A stretch of 64,000 nt of DNA, taken from positions 1 through 64,000 of the forward strand of contig NZ_SPHO01000023.1 of the NCBI RefSeq assembly GCF_005845215.1. The letters run 5' to 3'. A program made the translations under genes and the position numbers. The notes below the pieces were generated by a model that ran no database searches, was not told the origin of the DNA, and was given only the letters and a program-made list of their open reading frames with translations. The DNA comes from Clostridium sp. 1001271st1 H5. Its GTDB lineage: Bacteria; Bacillota; Clostridia; Lachnospirales; Lachnospiraceae. Below are positions 55,066 through 62,463 of the stretch, one piece after another; the stretch's first letter is position 1; every line of letters starts with the position of its first letter.

Positions 55066-55094
55066 TTGACACGGCCTGCCAATGGTGCTATAAT
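55066..55094 (+). promoter_or_regulatory. Consensus promoter of the URO-D / ABC operon
   Basis: Perfect TTGACA (55066-55071) and perfect TATAAT (55089-55094) with a 17-base spacer, so the operon would be strongly expressed unless repressed. Confidence 0.85.
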
Positions 55095-55098
55095 CGCT

Positions 55099-55116
55099 AT
55101 TAGTAAGATTACTAAT
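55099..55116 (+). promoter_or_regulatory. Palindromic operator, probably for the GntR regulator
   Basis: ATTAGTA-AGAT-TACTAAT is a perfect 7-bp inverted repeat placed at the expected transcription start of the consensus promoter, where a bound repressor would block initiation. A degenerate second copy follows at about 55121-55138. Confidence 0.65.
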
Positions 55117-55150
55117 CACATCAGTAGTATGATTAATGGAGGAGACAGCC

Positions 55151-56116
55151 ATGACAAAAAAAGAGAGAGTGATAGCAGCCATCCGGGGAGAAGAAGTTGA
55201 TAAGATACCCAGCGGCTTTTCCCTGCATTTTCCAAAGGAAACAGCGTTTGGGGATGCAGCAGTAAAAGCTCATCTGAAATTTTTTGAGGAATCCGATACA
55301 GACATCCTTAAAATTATGAATGAGAACCTGGTACCCTATATGGGCGAGATTAACAAGGGTTCCGATTACAGCCTGGTAAAAGAGATGACCATGGAAGACG
55401 GCTTTATGCAGGACCAGGTGGAGCTGGTTAAGAAGATTCTGGCTGGATGCGACAGGGATGCATTTATTCTGGGCACCCTTCACGGCATCACGGCATCATC
55501 CATCCATCCGCTTGAGAAGATGGACCCCGGCTATACATATGACCAGGTAAGGGAAAAGCTTTGCCGCCTGTTGCATGAGGATACGGATACGGTCCTGGCA
55601 GGTATGAAGCGCATTGCGGATGTGATGTGTGAGCTGGCAAGGACATACATTGAACTGGGTGTGGACGGCGTATATTATGCGGCTCTGGGCGGAGAGACAC
55701 GGTTCTTCACGGATGAGGAATTTGAGCAGTGGATTAAGCCCTTTGATTTGCAGATTATGAAGGCCATCAAGGACGCGGGCGGTTACTGCTTCCTCCACAT
55801 CTGCAAGGACCAGCTGAACATGGACCGCTATAAGGATTACGGCCCTTATGCTGACGTGGTGAACTGGGGCGTGTACGAAGCTCCCTTCAGCCTGGAGGAC
55901 GGCAGGAAGATGTTTGCAGGAAAGACCATCATGGGCGGCCTGCCAAACCGCCACGGCGTGCTGGTGGACGGACCGGCAGAGGCAGTGAAGGAAGAGACAA
56001 GAAAGGTTATCGGGGAATTCGGAAGGACCCATTTCATCCTGGGAGCCGACTGTACCCTGGCAACAGAGCAGGATATGAATCTTTTAAAGGCAGCCGTAGA
56101 GGCAGCCAGGGAATAA
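55151..56116 (+). CDS. Uroporphyrinogen-decarboxylase family methyltransferase-like protein
   Basis: A 321-residue URO-D-fold protein, closer to cobamide-dependent methyltransferases (MtaA/CmuA type) than to heme synthesis. Zinc-binding features are FLHICKD (His-x-Cys) and a later GADCTLA cysteine. The start KKERVIAAIRGEEVDKIP is typical of the family. I chose the ATG at 55151 with GGAGG eight bases upstream; the operator region lies just before. It is first in an operon with a sugar-type ABC importer, suggesting it processes an imported methylated or carboxylated compound. No corrinoid protein is adjacent. Confidence 0.83.
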   Translation: MTKKERVIAAIRGEEVDKIPSGFSLHFPKETAFGDAAVKAHLKFFEESDTDILKIMNENLVPYMGEINKGSDYSLVKEMTMEDGFMQDQVELVKKILAGCDRDAFILGTLHGITASSIHPLEKMDPGYTYDQVREKLCRLLHEDTDTVLAGMKRIADVMCELARTYIELGVDGVYYAALGGETRFFTDEEFEQWIKPFDLQIMKAIKDAGGYCFLHICKDQLNMDRYKDYGPYADVVNWGVYEAPFSLEDGRKMFAGKTIMGGLPNRHGVLVDGPAEAVKEETRKVIGEFGRTHFILGADCTLATEQDMNLLKAAVEAARE

Positions 56117-56149
56117 AGAAGCAGTGAATAGGAAAAGGAGGAACAGAGA

Positions 56150-57589
56150 ATGATGAAAAGAAAGTTAGCAATGGCACTTGCAGTATCCATGGTGGTAGGC
56201 TCACTTGCGGCCTGCGGCAGCAAGACCGAGTCAGCAGGCACAACAGCAGCACCTAAGGCAGAGAATGCCCAGGGCGCGGAGAGCGGGGCGGCAGCCGGGG
56301 ATTCAGAGGCAGCGGATGGTGAGAAGACCGTGTATCCCGCAGGAACCCTGGTGGTCTATGCCATGGGAAATCCCCAGTACAGGCAGCAGTGGTTTGAGAC
56401 CTGGCTGGAGAACCACAGGGATATTGCGCCGGATGTAAAGATTGAATTTGTACAGACAGAGGGAACCGCAGACATCCGTGAAAAAATCACCATGACAGCC
56501 TTGTCGGGAGCCACCGAGGACCTTCCCGATGCAGCCATGCTAGACCCGGTAACCATCATGGATTTGGCCGGCGCAGGACTTCTGAAGGATGAGACAGACT
56601 ATCTGACGCCCCTTCTGGATAAGATGGTGGACGGAGCAACCACTGACGCAACCATCGGCGGACGCATCTATGCGCTTCCGGATTCCGTAAGGCCCCAGGT
56701 ACTGTTCTACAACCAGGAGATTTTTGACAAGTACGGCGTGGATGCAGAGCAGATGAAGACCATGGAGGGCTACATTGAGGCAGGACGCCAGTTAAAGGAA
56801 AAGAGCAACGGGGAAGTTTACCTCTCCTATATTGACCCAACCAGCAAGACCTGGAGATACTGGGGCCGCAGAGGTCTTATGCCGTCAGCAGGAGCTAAAA
56901 TCTGGGATGAGAACGGCGAAGTCATAATCGGCAGCGACCAGGGCACACAGAAGGCATTGGGCGCTCTGGACACCATGAACTCCGAGGGCTTACTGTTAAA
57001 GACCACCATCATGGAGCCGGCCCTTTACGACGCCATCAACAAACAGCAGGTAGCCACCTTCTGCATCGGCGCTTTCTGGGATGAGTTTATGAGAAAGAAC
57101 TGTGAGGCCACCAAGGGACAGTGGAGAGTTATGTCAGCTCCTGAGTTTGAAGGCGTTGGCAAGGCAGGCGCTCCTGTATCCCAGTACATGGCCATCATCG
57201 AAAAGGGCGACAATCCTTATTCCGAGCTGTTCCGCCAGATGTGGTATGATTTCACCTTTGACACCGAGGCAAAGGAAGTGTGGGTAAATTCCATGGAAGA
57301 GCAGAACGCACCGTATTCCAACCCTGTATCCAAGGAAATGCTGGAAGACCCATTCTGGAAAGAACCGTCTGATTTCTACGGCGGCCAGTCCTTCCGCGAG
57401 ATGGAGGGCAAGTGCCTTGAGAACGGCGCAGCCAACCTGGTGGTAACACCTCAGGATGCAGAGGCGGATGAAATCATATCTGCTGAGCTGGAGAAATATG
57501 TGGCAGGCAACCAGTCCATGAACGACGCTATCGCCAACATGGATAAGAACTTAAAGGCTAAGATTGGCAAGGCTGAAATCAGCCAGTAA
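56150..57589 (+). CDS. ABC transporter substrate-binding lipoprotein (family 1)
   Basis: A 479-residue extracellular solute-binding protein of the sugar type. Lipobox LAAC (Cys22 from the ATG at 56150), an acidic linker, then the family-1 fold: VVYAMGNPQYRQQWFETWL, DAAMLDPVTIMDLAGAGLL, DSVRPQVLFYNQEIFDKYGV, FCIGAFWDEFM. GGAGGAA precedes the ATG; a second ATG follows at 56153. It is 33 bases after the URO-D gene. A hairpin after the stop would raise its level over the permeases. Confidence 0.92.
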   Translation: MMKRKLAMALAVSMVVGSLAACGSKTESAGTTAAPKAENAQGAESGAAAGDSEAADGEKTVYPAGTLVVYAMGNPQYRQQWFETWLENHRDIAPDVKIEFVQTEGTADIREKITMTALSGATEDLPDAAMLDPVTIMDLAGAGLLKDETDYLTPLLDKMVDGATTDATIGGRIYALPDSVRPQVLFYNQEIFDKYGVDAEQMKTMEGYIEAGRQLKEKSNGEVYLSYIDPTSKTWRYWGRRGLMPSAGAKIWDENGEVIIGSDQGTQKALGALDTMNSEGLLLKTTIMEPALYDAINKQQVATFCIGAFWDEFMRKNCEATKGQWRVMSAPEFEGVGKAGAPVSQYMAIIEKGDNPYSELFRQMWYDFTFDTEAKEVWVNSMEEQNAPYSNPVSKEMLEDPFWKEPSDFYGGQSFREMEGKCLENGAANLVVTPQDAEADEIISAELEKYVAGNQSMNDAIANMDKNLKAKIGKAEISQ

Positions 57590-57595
57590 TACATG

Positions 57596-57629
57596 AAAAG
57601 GCTCCCGCCCCGAGGAGGGAGCCTTTTAT
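57596..57629 (+). terminator. Partial terminator between binding protein and permeases
   Basis: AAAAGGCTCCC (57596-57606) pairs with GGGAGCCTTTT (57617-57627). This position is typical for lowering permease expression relative to the binding protein. Confidence 0.75.
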
Positions 57630-57652
57630 AAACCTTAAGGAGGAGGTAGCGA

Positions 57653-58531
57653 ATGTTAAAAGCACTGAAAAAATACAGGGCTCCCTATCTATTCATCATG
57701 CCCTTTTTTATCCTGTTTCTTGTATTTCAGCTGGTGCCCACCATATGGACATTCTATATCAGCCTGACAAACTGGAAGGGAATCGGGACTCCGGATTTTT
57801 GCGGGTTTGACAACTACAGGAAAATGCTGATTGACGATATGTTCTGGGAATCCCTGGGCAACACAGTGGTCTACTGGCTCACCGGACTGGTATTCATCAT
57901 CTGCTGTGCCCTGCTCATTGCATCCTTACTGAACAGCAGATACTTAAAGAGTAATTCCGCCAGGGCATTTTTCAAGACGGCTACCTTCCTTCCCAATATC
58001 TGTGCGGCCATTGCAATGGGTCTTATCTTCAGGATGCTGTTTGATGAGAACGTGGGCCTGGTCAATGAGGTGGTGACAATGTTCGGGGGCAGCAAAATCC
58101 CCTGGCTTACCAGCACCACATTTTCCAAGATACCGGTTATCATCCTGAATGTCTGGAGATATACACCGTGGTTTACCATGATTTTATTGTCAGGACTGCT
58201 CAACATATCCAAGGATTATTATGAGGCGGCCACGGTGGACGGAGCCAACGGGTGGCAGCAGTTCTGGTTTATAACCCTTCCGTCCTTAAAGAACATCCTG
58301 TTCTTCTGTTCCGTCACACTGACCGTGGATATGTGGAAGCTGTTCAATGAATCCTATATCCTTCCGGGACCGGGAACATCCAACTCATCCCTGTTCCAGT
58401 ACATGTACGAGTCAGGCTTTAATGTATTCAATATGGGTTATGCTTCGGCAATCGGCGTTATCCTGATTCTTATCCTGATTGTCATATCCATCATCCAGTT
58501 TGTGGTAAGACACAAGCAGGGCGAAATATAG
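57653..58531 (+). CDS. ABC sugar-type permease, MalF-like
   Basis: A 292-residue membrane protein with six hydrophobic segments and the EAA loop YYEAATVDGANGWQQFWFIT that contacts the ATPase. It begins with AYLFIMPFFILFLVFQLVPT-like sequence common to MalF/UgpA permeases. GGAGGAGG precedes the ATG. The partner permease follows 14 bases later. No ATPase gene is adjacent, so a shared MsmK-type ATPase elsewhere probably powers it. Confidence 0.93.
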   Translation: MLKALKKYRAPYLFIMPFFILFLVFQLVPTIWTFYISLTNWKGIGTPDFCGFDNYRKMLIDDMFWESLGNTVVYWLTGLVFIICCALLIASLLNSRYLKSNSARAFFKTATFLPNICAAIAMGLIFRMLFDENVGLVNEVVTMFGGSKIPWLTSTTFSKIPVIILNVWRYTPWFTMILLSGLLNISKDYYEAATVDGANGWQQFWFITLPSLKNILFFCSVTLTVDMWKLFNESYILPGPGTSNSSLFQYMYESGFNVFNMGYASAIGVILILILIVISIIQFVVRHKQGEI

Positions 58532-58545
58532 AAGGAGGGAATGAA

Positions 58546-59379
58546 ATGAACAGAAAGAAAACTGCATCCACTGTCCTTGTTTACGGCGTGCTGGCATTCA
58601 TCACCATTGTCTGCCTGTTTCCCATTGTGTGGATGTGCCTGATTTCCATCAAGAGCACCAGCGAGAGCATCACAGGATTTAATTCCCTGATGGTATCCAA
58701 TCCCACCATGGCCAACTTTAAGCGCCTGTTTGAGATGATTCCCGTTGGACAGAATGCCTTTAACAGCGTGTTCACCACCATCATGGGAACCATTACCTCC
58801 CTGTTTTTCTGCGCCCTGGCAGGCTTTGCCTTTGCCAAATACAGGTTTCCTGGCAGGAAATTCCTGTTTTACTTTGTCATTGCCACCATGCTGGTGCCGC
58901 CTGAGGTGGGAAGCGTGCCTTTGTTCATCATCATGAAGAAGGTGGGGCTCATTAACAGCCTCTGGTCCCTGGTGATTCCAAGGATTGCCACCGCAGTGGG
59001 TATCTTTTACATGAACCAGTATATAACAGATGTGCCGGATGAGCTGGTGGAGGCAGCCAGGATTGACGGATGTTCCGATTTTGGCATCTTTACCAAAATC
59101 ATCCTTCCTGTCATCAAGCCGGCCATGGCGTCTTGGGGCGCCATCACCCTGATTGCCAGGTGGAATGATTTCTTCTGGCCTCTGCTGTACTTGCGCAAGC
59201 AGGCAAAGTATACGCTGATGGTGACCATTTCCCTGCTGCCTGTCAGCGAGGGCTTATCCACCCCGTGGCCTGTCATACTGGCAGGCACCACCCTGGTTAT
59301 CATACCCATTATCATCCTGTACCTGATTCTGGAGAAGTTCCAGAAGGCCGGAATGATGGAGGGCGCGGTCAAGGGATAA
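58546..59379 (+). CDS. ABC sugar-type permease, MalG-like
   Basis: A 277-residue membrane protein with six hydrophobic segments and the EAA loop LVEAARIDGCSDFGIFTKII. The N-terminus (FITIVCLFPIVWMCLISIKST) is typical for MalG/UgpE permeases. GAAGGAGG precedes the ATG. It is the last gene of the operon. A new strong promoter, that of the retron, begins only 12 bases after its stop, with no clear terminator between. Confidence 0.93.
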   Translation: MNRKKTASTVLVYGVLAFITIVCLFPIVWMCLISIKSTSESITGFNSLMVSNPTMANFKRLFEMIPVGQNAFNSVFTTIMGTITSLFFCALAGFAFAKYRFPGRKFLFYFVIATMLVPPEVGSVPLFIIMKKVGLINSLWSLVIPRIATAVGIFYMNQYITDVPDELVEAARIDGCSDFGIFTKIILPVIKPAMASWGAITLIARWNDFFWPLLYLRKQAKYTLMVTISLLPVSEGLSTPWPVILAGTTLVIIPIIILYLILEKFQKAGMMEGAVKG

Positions 59380-59390
59380 CGAAAAGCACA

Positions 59391-59419
59391 TTGACAAGAG
59401 AATGTTTTTTGCCTATGAT
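59391..59419 (+). promoter_or_regulatory. Consensus promoter of the retron
   Basis: Perfect TTGACA (59391-59396) and TATGAT (59414-59419) with a 17-base spacer. Transcription would begin near 59426, directly before the a1 repeat. Confidence 0.85.
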
Positions 59420-59425
59420 TATGGC

Positions 59426-59645
59426 ATAAGCAAAGACAGGAAAAGCAACAGCATTTTCAGGAATATTGCATGGGCAGTGAGCCTGGACGGACAGCGAGTC
59501 GCTGCCCGGAGTGAACAGCAGAGGGATGAGTCCGCAATCTGCGCCGGGGTACATCCGCACATTTCATGTGCCGGCCGCCAGCGGCCCGGTACCCCTATGC
59601 ATCTTACGGTATCCGGATACGTGTTGCTTCTCCTGTTTTTGTTTT
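59426..59645 (+). ncRNA. Retron msr-msd RNA (predicted)
   Basis: The a1 arm CAAAGACAGGAAAAGCAAC (59431-59449) pairs with a2 GTTGCTTCTCCTGTTTTTG (59623-59641): 17 Watson-Crick pairs, one G-U and one mismatch over 19, with extension to about 23 pairs (59428-59450 with 59622-59644). Right after a1 is AGC, with G59451 the candidate branching guanosine. An msr hairpin GGGCAGTGA/TCGCTGCCC (59472-59507) follows. The msd part has an outer stem GGGGTAC/GTACCCC (59546-59595) holding hairpins GCACAT-TTC-ATGTGC and GGCCG-CCAG-CGGCC, then the palindrome GTATCCGGATAC. The layout a1-G-msr-msd-a2-RT is that of retrons. Exact msDNA ends cannot be read by eye. Confidence 0.82.
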
Positions 59646-59694
59646 ACGAAAAAATACTGGAAAGAGGGGGCGCAGGCTCCGGGAGGGAAGAGAT

Positions 59695-60693
59695 ATGGCT
59701 CAGGCGGATTTGTGGAAATATTGCAGTACGGAGCATTGCAGGGAAATGCTGCTCTCCTTCCGGCTCCTTGGAACCAGGGACTGGCCTCCGGAGAAAATAA
59801 TGGGCTGTCTCTATGCCCTCAGCAACCATGCGCAAAGGCATTACCGGAAGGTGCGGATACCTAAAAGAAGCGGCGGTTACAGGACGCTTCTGGTGCCGGA
59901 TTCCCTTCTGAAGGAAGTGCAGAGAAACCTGCTTCACCATGTACTGGACGGATTTGCGGTGTCCGCCAGTGCGGCGGCTTACCGCAAAGGCGCTTCGGTA
60001 GCTGCCAACGCAGGGATTCATCAGGGCAGGAAGATTGTCATGAAGATGGATATTGAGGATTTCTTTGGCAGCATCACCTTTCCCATGGTGCTTCATCACG
60101 CATTTCCGGCCGCCTATTTCCCGCCGCCAGTGGGCGCAATGCTGGCCGCCCTTTGCTGCTGCCATGACCGTCTGCCCCAGGGAGCGCCTGCGTCGCCGGC
60201 TGTTTCCAATCTTGTGATGAAGCCCTTTGATGAATATATGGAGGCCTGGTGCGGGGAGCGGGATATCGCTTACAGCAGGTATTGCGACGATATGACCTTT
60301 TCCGGTGTTTTTGATACGGCTGAGGTGAAGGGAAAGGTATACGGCTTCCTCAGGTCCATGGGATTTGAGCCAAACCAGAGAAAGACCCGTATTCTGACCA
60401 GAGGAACCAGACAGACAGTAACCGGCCTGGTGGTAAATGACCGTGTCCAGGTTCCGGCCCCCTACAGAAGACGTCTGCGCCAGGAGATTTATTACTGTCT
60501 GAAATATGGGGCGGAGGAACATTTGAGGCGGACCGGAAGGGACGCATATCTGAAGGAAGGGGATGCCGGGGTAAAACGGTATCTGGAGTCCCTGCTGGGC
60601 AAGACTGCCTATGTGCTGCTGGCAGGCGGCGGGGATGCCTGGTTTAGGGAGGCGCAAGTGAGACTTAAGAGCATGGTGCGGCAGGGGATATGA
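59695..60693 (+). CDS. Retron-type reverse transcriptase
   Basis: A 332-residue reverse transcriptase. Retron hallmarks are present: KRSGGYRTLLVP (58-68), the NAxxH motif as NAGIH (105-109), catalytic MDIEDFFGSI (118-127), LPQGAPASPAVSNL (160-173), the catalytic YCDD (196-199) in place of the usual YADD, and VTGLVVN (242-248), the retron-specific VTG motif used in msr recognition. I chose the ATG at 59695 with GGGAGGG upstream; the longer frame from 59566 would run through the RNA. No extra domain is fused at either end (typical length), and no effector gene is adjacent. Group II intron maturase domains are absent. Confidence 0.93.
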   Translation: MAQADLWKYCSTEHCREMLLSFRLLGTRDWPPEKIMGCLYALSNHAQRHYRKVRIPKRSGGYRTLLVPDSLLKEVQRNLLHHVLDGFAVSASAAAYRKGASVAANAGIHQGRKIVMKMDIEDFFGSITFPMVLHHAFPAAYFPPPVGAMLAALCCCHDRLPQGAPASPAVSNLVMKPFDEYMEAWCGERDIAYSRYCDDMTFSGVFDTAEVKGKVYGFLRSMGFEPNQRKTRILTRGTRQTVTGLVVNDRVQVPAPYRRRLRQEIYYCLKYGAEEHLRRTGRDAYLKEGDAGVKRYLESLLGKTAYVLLAGGGDAWFREAQVRLKSMVRQGI

Positions 60694-60741
60694 AAAAGGG
60701 GAGTATGACAAAGTGGAGTATGACAAAGTGGGGTACGGCAG

Positions 60742-60782
60742 GCGGGCCGGGACAATGCCATGACGGCATGTTCCCGGCCCGC
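60742..60782. terminator. GC-rich hairpin between the retron and dpaB
   Basis: GCGGGCCGGG (60742-60751) pairs perfectly with CCCGGCCCGC (60773-60782), with inner GCC/GGC pairing. It lies between converging genes. U-tracts are weak. Just before it, at about 60702-60736, a 16-base unit (AGTATGACAAAGTGG) occurs twice in tandem. Confidence 0.55.
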
Positions 60783-60816
60783 AATGACTGTCTGCCGCGA
60801 AAGCGATGAGAGGGGC

Positions 60817-61401
60817 CTACACCCCCTGTATGACCGGCTGAATCTGCCTGCCCTCCAGGGCTTCCTTCAAGGTGTCCTCTATGAGTCCGGTATGGGCAAC
60901 CATGGAGGTGGGCTTTTTCAACGGGTCATCCTGGCCAAAGGGAACAAAATAGATGTTCTTCATGTTGAACAGAAGTCCGATGTTCTTAAGGTTCATGCCA
61001 AGGGCATCGTTGGTGGATACGGAAATTACCAGGGGCTTGCCGTTGCGCAGGTGTGCTTTGGCAGCCATGAGCACCGGGGTGTCCGTGATACCGCCAGCCA
61101 GTTTGGCCAGGGTATTGCCGGTGCAGGGGGCGATGAGGAGGACGTCCAGGTATCCTTTCGGGCCAATGGGTTCCGCCTCCTCTATTTTCAGTATTGGCTT
61201 TATTTCCGTGATGGATGTTATGCGGTCCATGAATTCGCCGGTATCCCCGAAACGGGAGTCCGTGGACTGGACACTATTCGAGAAAATGGGGTGCAGGATG
61301 GCTCCTGTCTCCTTCAGTTGCCTGATTTCCTGTTCTATCTTTGCAAAGGTGCAAAAGGACCCGGTGACGGCCAGACCTACATTTTTTCCTTTTAATTCCA
61401 T
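60817..61401 (-). CDS. dpaB: Dipicolinate synthase subunit B
   Basis: A 194-residue flavoprotein-fold subunit (SpoVFB) that with DpaA makes dipicolinic acid for the spore core. It shows VGLAVTGSFCTFAKIEQEI at the start, GYLDVLLIAPCTGNTLAKLAGGITD and VISVSTNDALG, as in the family. Length is typical. It follows dpaA by 17 bases. Expression is expected in the mother cell late in sporulation. Confidence 0.95.
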   Translation of the reverse strand: MELKGKNVGLAVTGSFCTFAKIEQEIRQLKETGAILHPIFSNSVQSTDSRFGDTGEFMDRITSITEIKPILKIEEAEPIGPKGYLDVLLIAPCTGNTLAKLAGGITDTPVLMAAKAHLRNGKPLVISVSTNDALGMNLKNIGLLFNMKNIYFVPFGQDDPLKKPTSMVAHTGLIEDTLKEALEGRQIQPVIQGV

Positions 61402-61418
61402 AATATTCTCCTTATTCC

Positions 61419-62264
61419 TTACTGAGTCTGTGAATCCCGGATATGCTCCATGACAGCCTCATAAAGAATCCTGGCAGAGGAAAGGGGGGAATAGCGTCCG
61501 GGAAGCCCGGGGCATAACCTGGCCCGGATATTCCGGCGCTCCAGTGCCAGAAAATCCACTCCTCCCGGTGCAGAGGCAATATCAATAACCGCTGCATTGT
61601 CCTGAACCTGTTCTGCCAGTGCTGCATCCAGCACCAAGAATGGGATGGTGTTGAATATAAAATCAAATTCTCCCATAATTGGTTCCAGTTCCTTTAACAG
61701 GCAGGTATTGTATCCCAGACAGCGGGCGCTGACCAGCCGTGAGGAATCGCGGCCAGCCACGGTTACCCCGGCTCCCATGCCCTTCAGACGGTCTGCCAGG
61801 ATGGAGGCGCACCTGCCCCATCCGGTTACCAGGCAGCGGCTCCTGTAAAGGTTCAGCGGACTTAAGGCTATGGCCTCCGCCACAGCGCCCTCTGCCGTGG
61901 CAACGGCATTTTTCCATGCAACCTCCTCCATCCTCATGAAATCATGGCAGGGGATGGAGAGGGAGCCGCAGCGTTCCCTGACAGCGGAAGGGATATTCCC
62001 CCCAAAAAGTGTATGGGTATTATTCAGAGCGGCCGTGAAACCATGGATTTCCAGGCCGGGCAGGCTGTTGACAGAGAAAATGGTGCTGCCGTCCTTGGTA
62101 AAAGGGACAGGGCAGAGGATGATATGGGAATCCTCCATGGCCTCCCTGAGGGAGAAGGAGGTAGGTTTGTCATAGTAAAAGAGAGTTTTATGGCCGGTCT
62201 GATTCAGAAGCCGGTTCAGGCAAATCTGTCTGGAATCTCCGCCCAGTATGAGGATTGGATGCAT
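61419..62264 (-). CDS. dpaA: Dipicolinate synthase subunit A
   Basis: A 281-residue Rossmann-fold subunit (SpoVFA). Features are ILGGDSRQICLNRLL at the start, SRCLVTGWGRCASILADRLKGMGAGVTVAGRD (dinucleotide-binding) and FNTIPFLVLDAA. AAGGAGC precedes the ATG. Upstream on the minus strand CATATAGT could be part of a mother-cell sigma site, but I cannot confirm the matching -35. Presence of dpaAB supports an endospore former. dapA, which makes the precursor, diverges just upstream. Confidence 0.95.
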   Translation of the reverse strand: MHPILILGGDSRQICLNRLLNQTGHKTLFYYDKPTSFSLREAMEDSHIILCPVPFTKDGSTIFSVNSLPGLEIHGFTAALNNTHTLFGGNIPSAVRERCGSLSIPCHDFMRMEEVAWKNAVATAEGAVAEAIALSPLNLYRSRCLVTGWGRCASILADRLKGMGAGVTVAGRDSSRLVSARCLGYNTCLLKELEPIMGEFDFIFNTIPFLVLDAALAEQVQDNAAVIDIASAPGGVDFLALERRNIRARLCPGLPGRYSPLSSARILYEAVMEHIRDSQTQ

Positions 62265-62463
62265 GGATACGCTCCTTATGAGATTGGATTCATAATGTCA
62301 CTATATGACAAAAGGAAATAATTGGTACCATTAGGATGAGTTTGTCATATTTTCATAGTATAATGGTAACTGTTCAGAACAGCGGAAAAATTGGCTTTTG
62401 GGTCAGGAGGAAACGCCATCCTGGACCGTTACGAATCACGATTGAATCGGGGGACTGATGTTT

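Noticed and set aside
59402-59800. Open frames crossing the region before the reverse transcriptase, including an N-terminal extension from 59566.
   Set aside because: They overlap the promoter and the a1/a2-bounded RNA. The ATG at 59695 has a good ribosome site and gives a protein of normal retron RT length.
59695-60693. Group II intron reverse transcriptase or diversity-generating retroelement RT.
   Set aside because: No maturase or endonuclease domain, no intron domains V/VI downstream, no template/variable repeat pair found; NAxxH and VTG motifs and the upstream a1/a2 RNA point to a retron.
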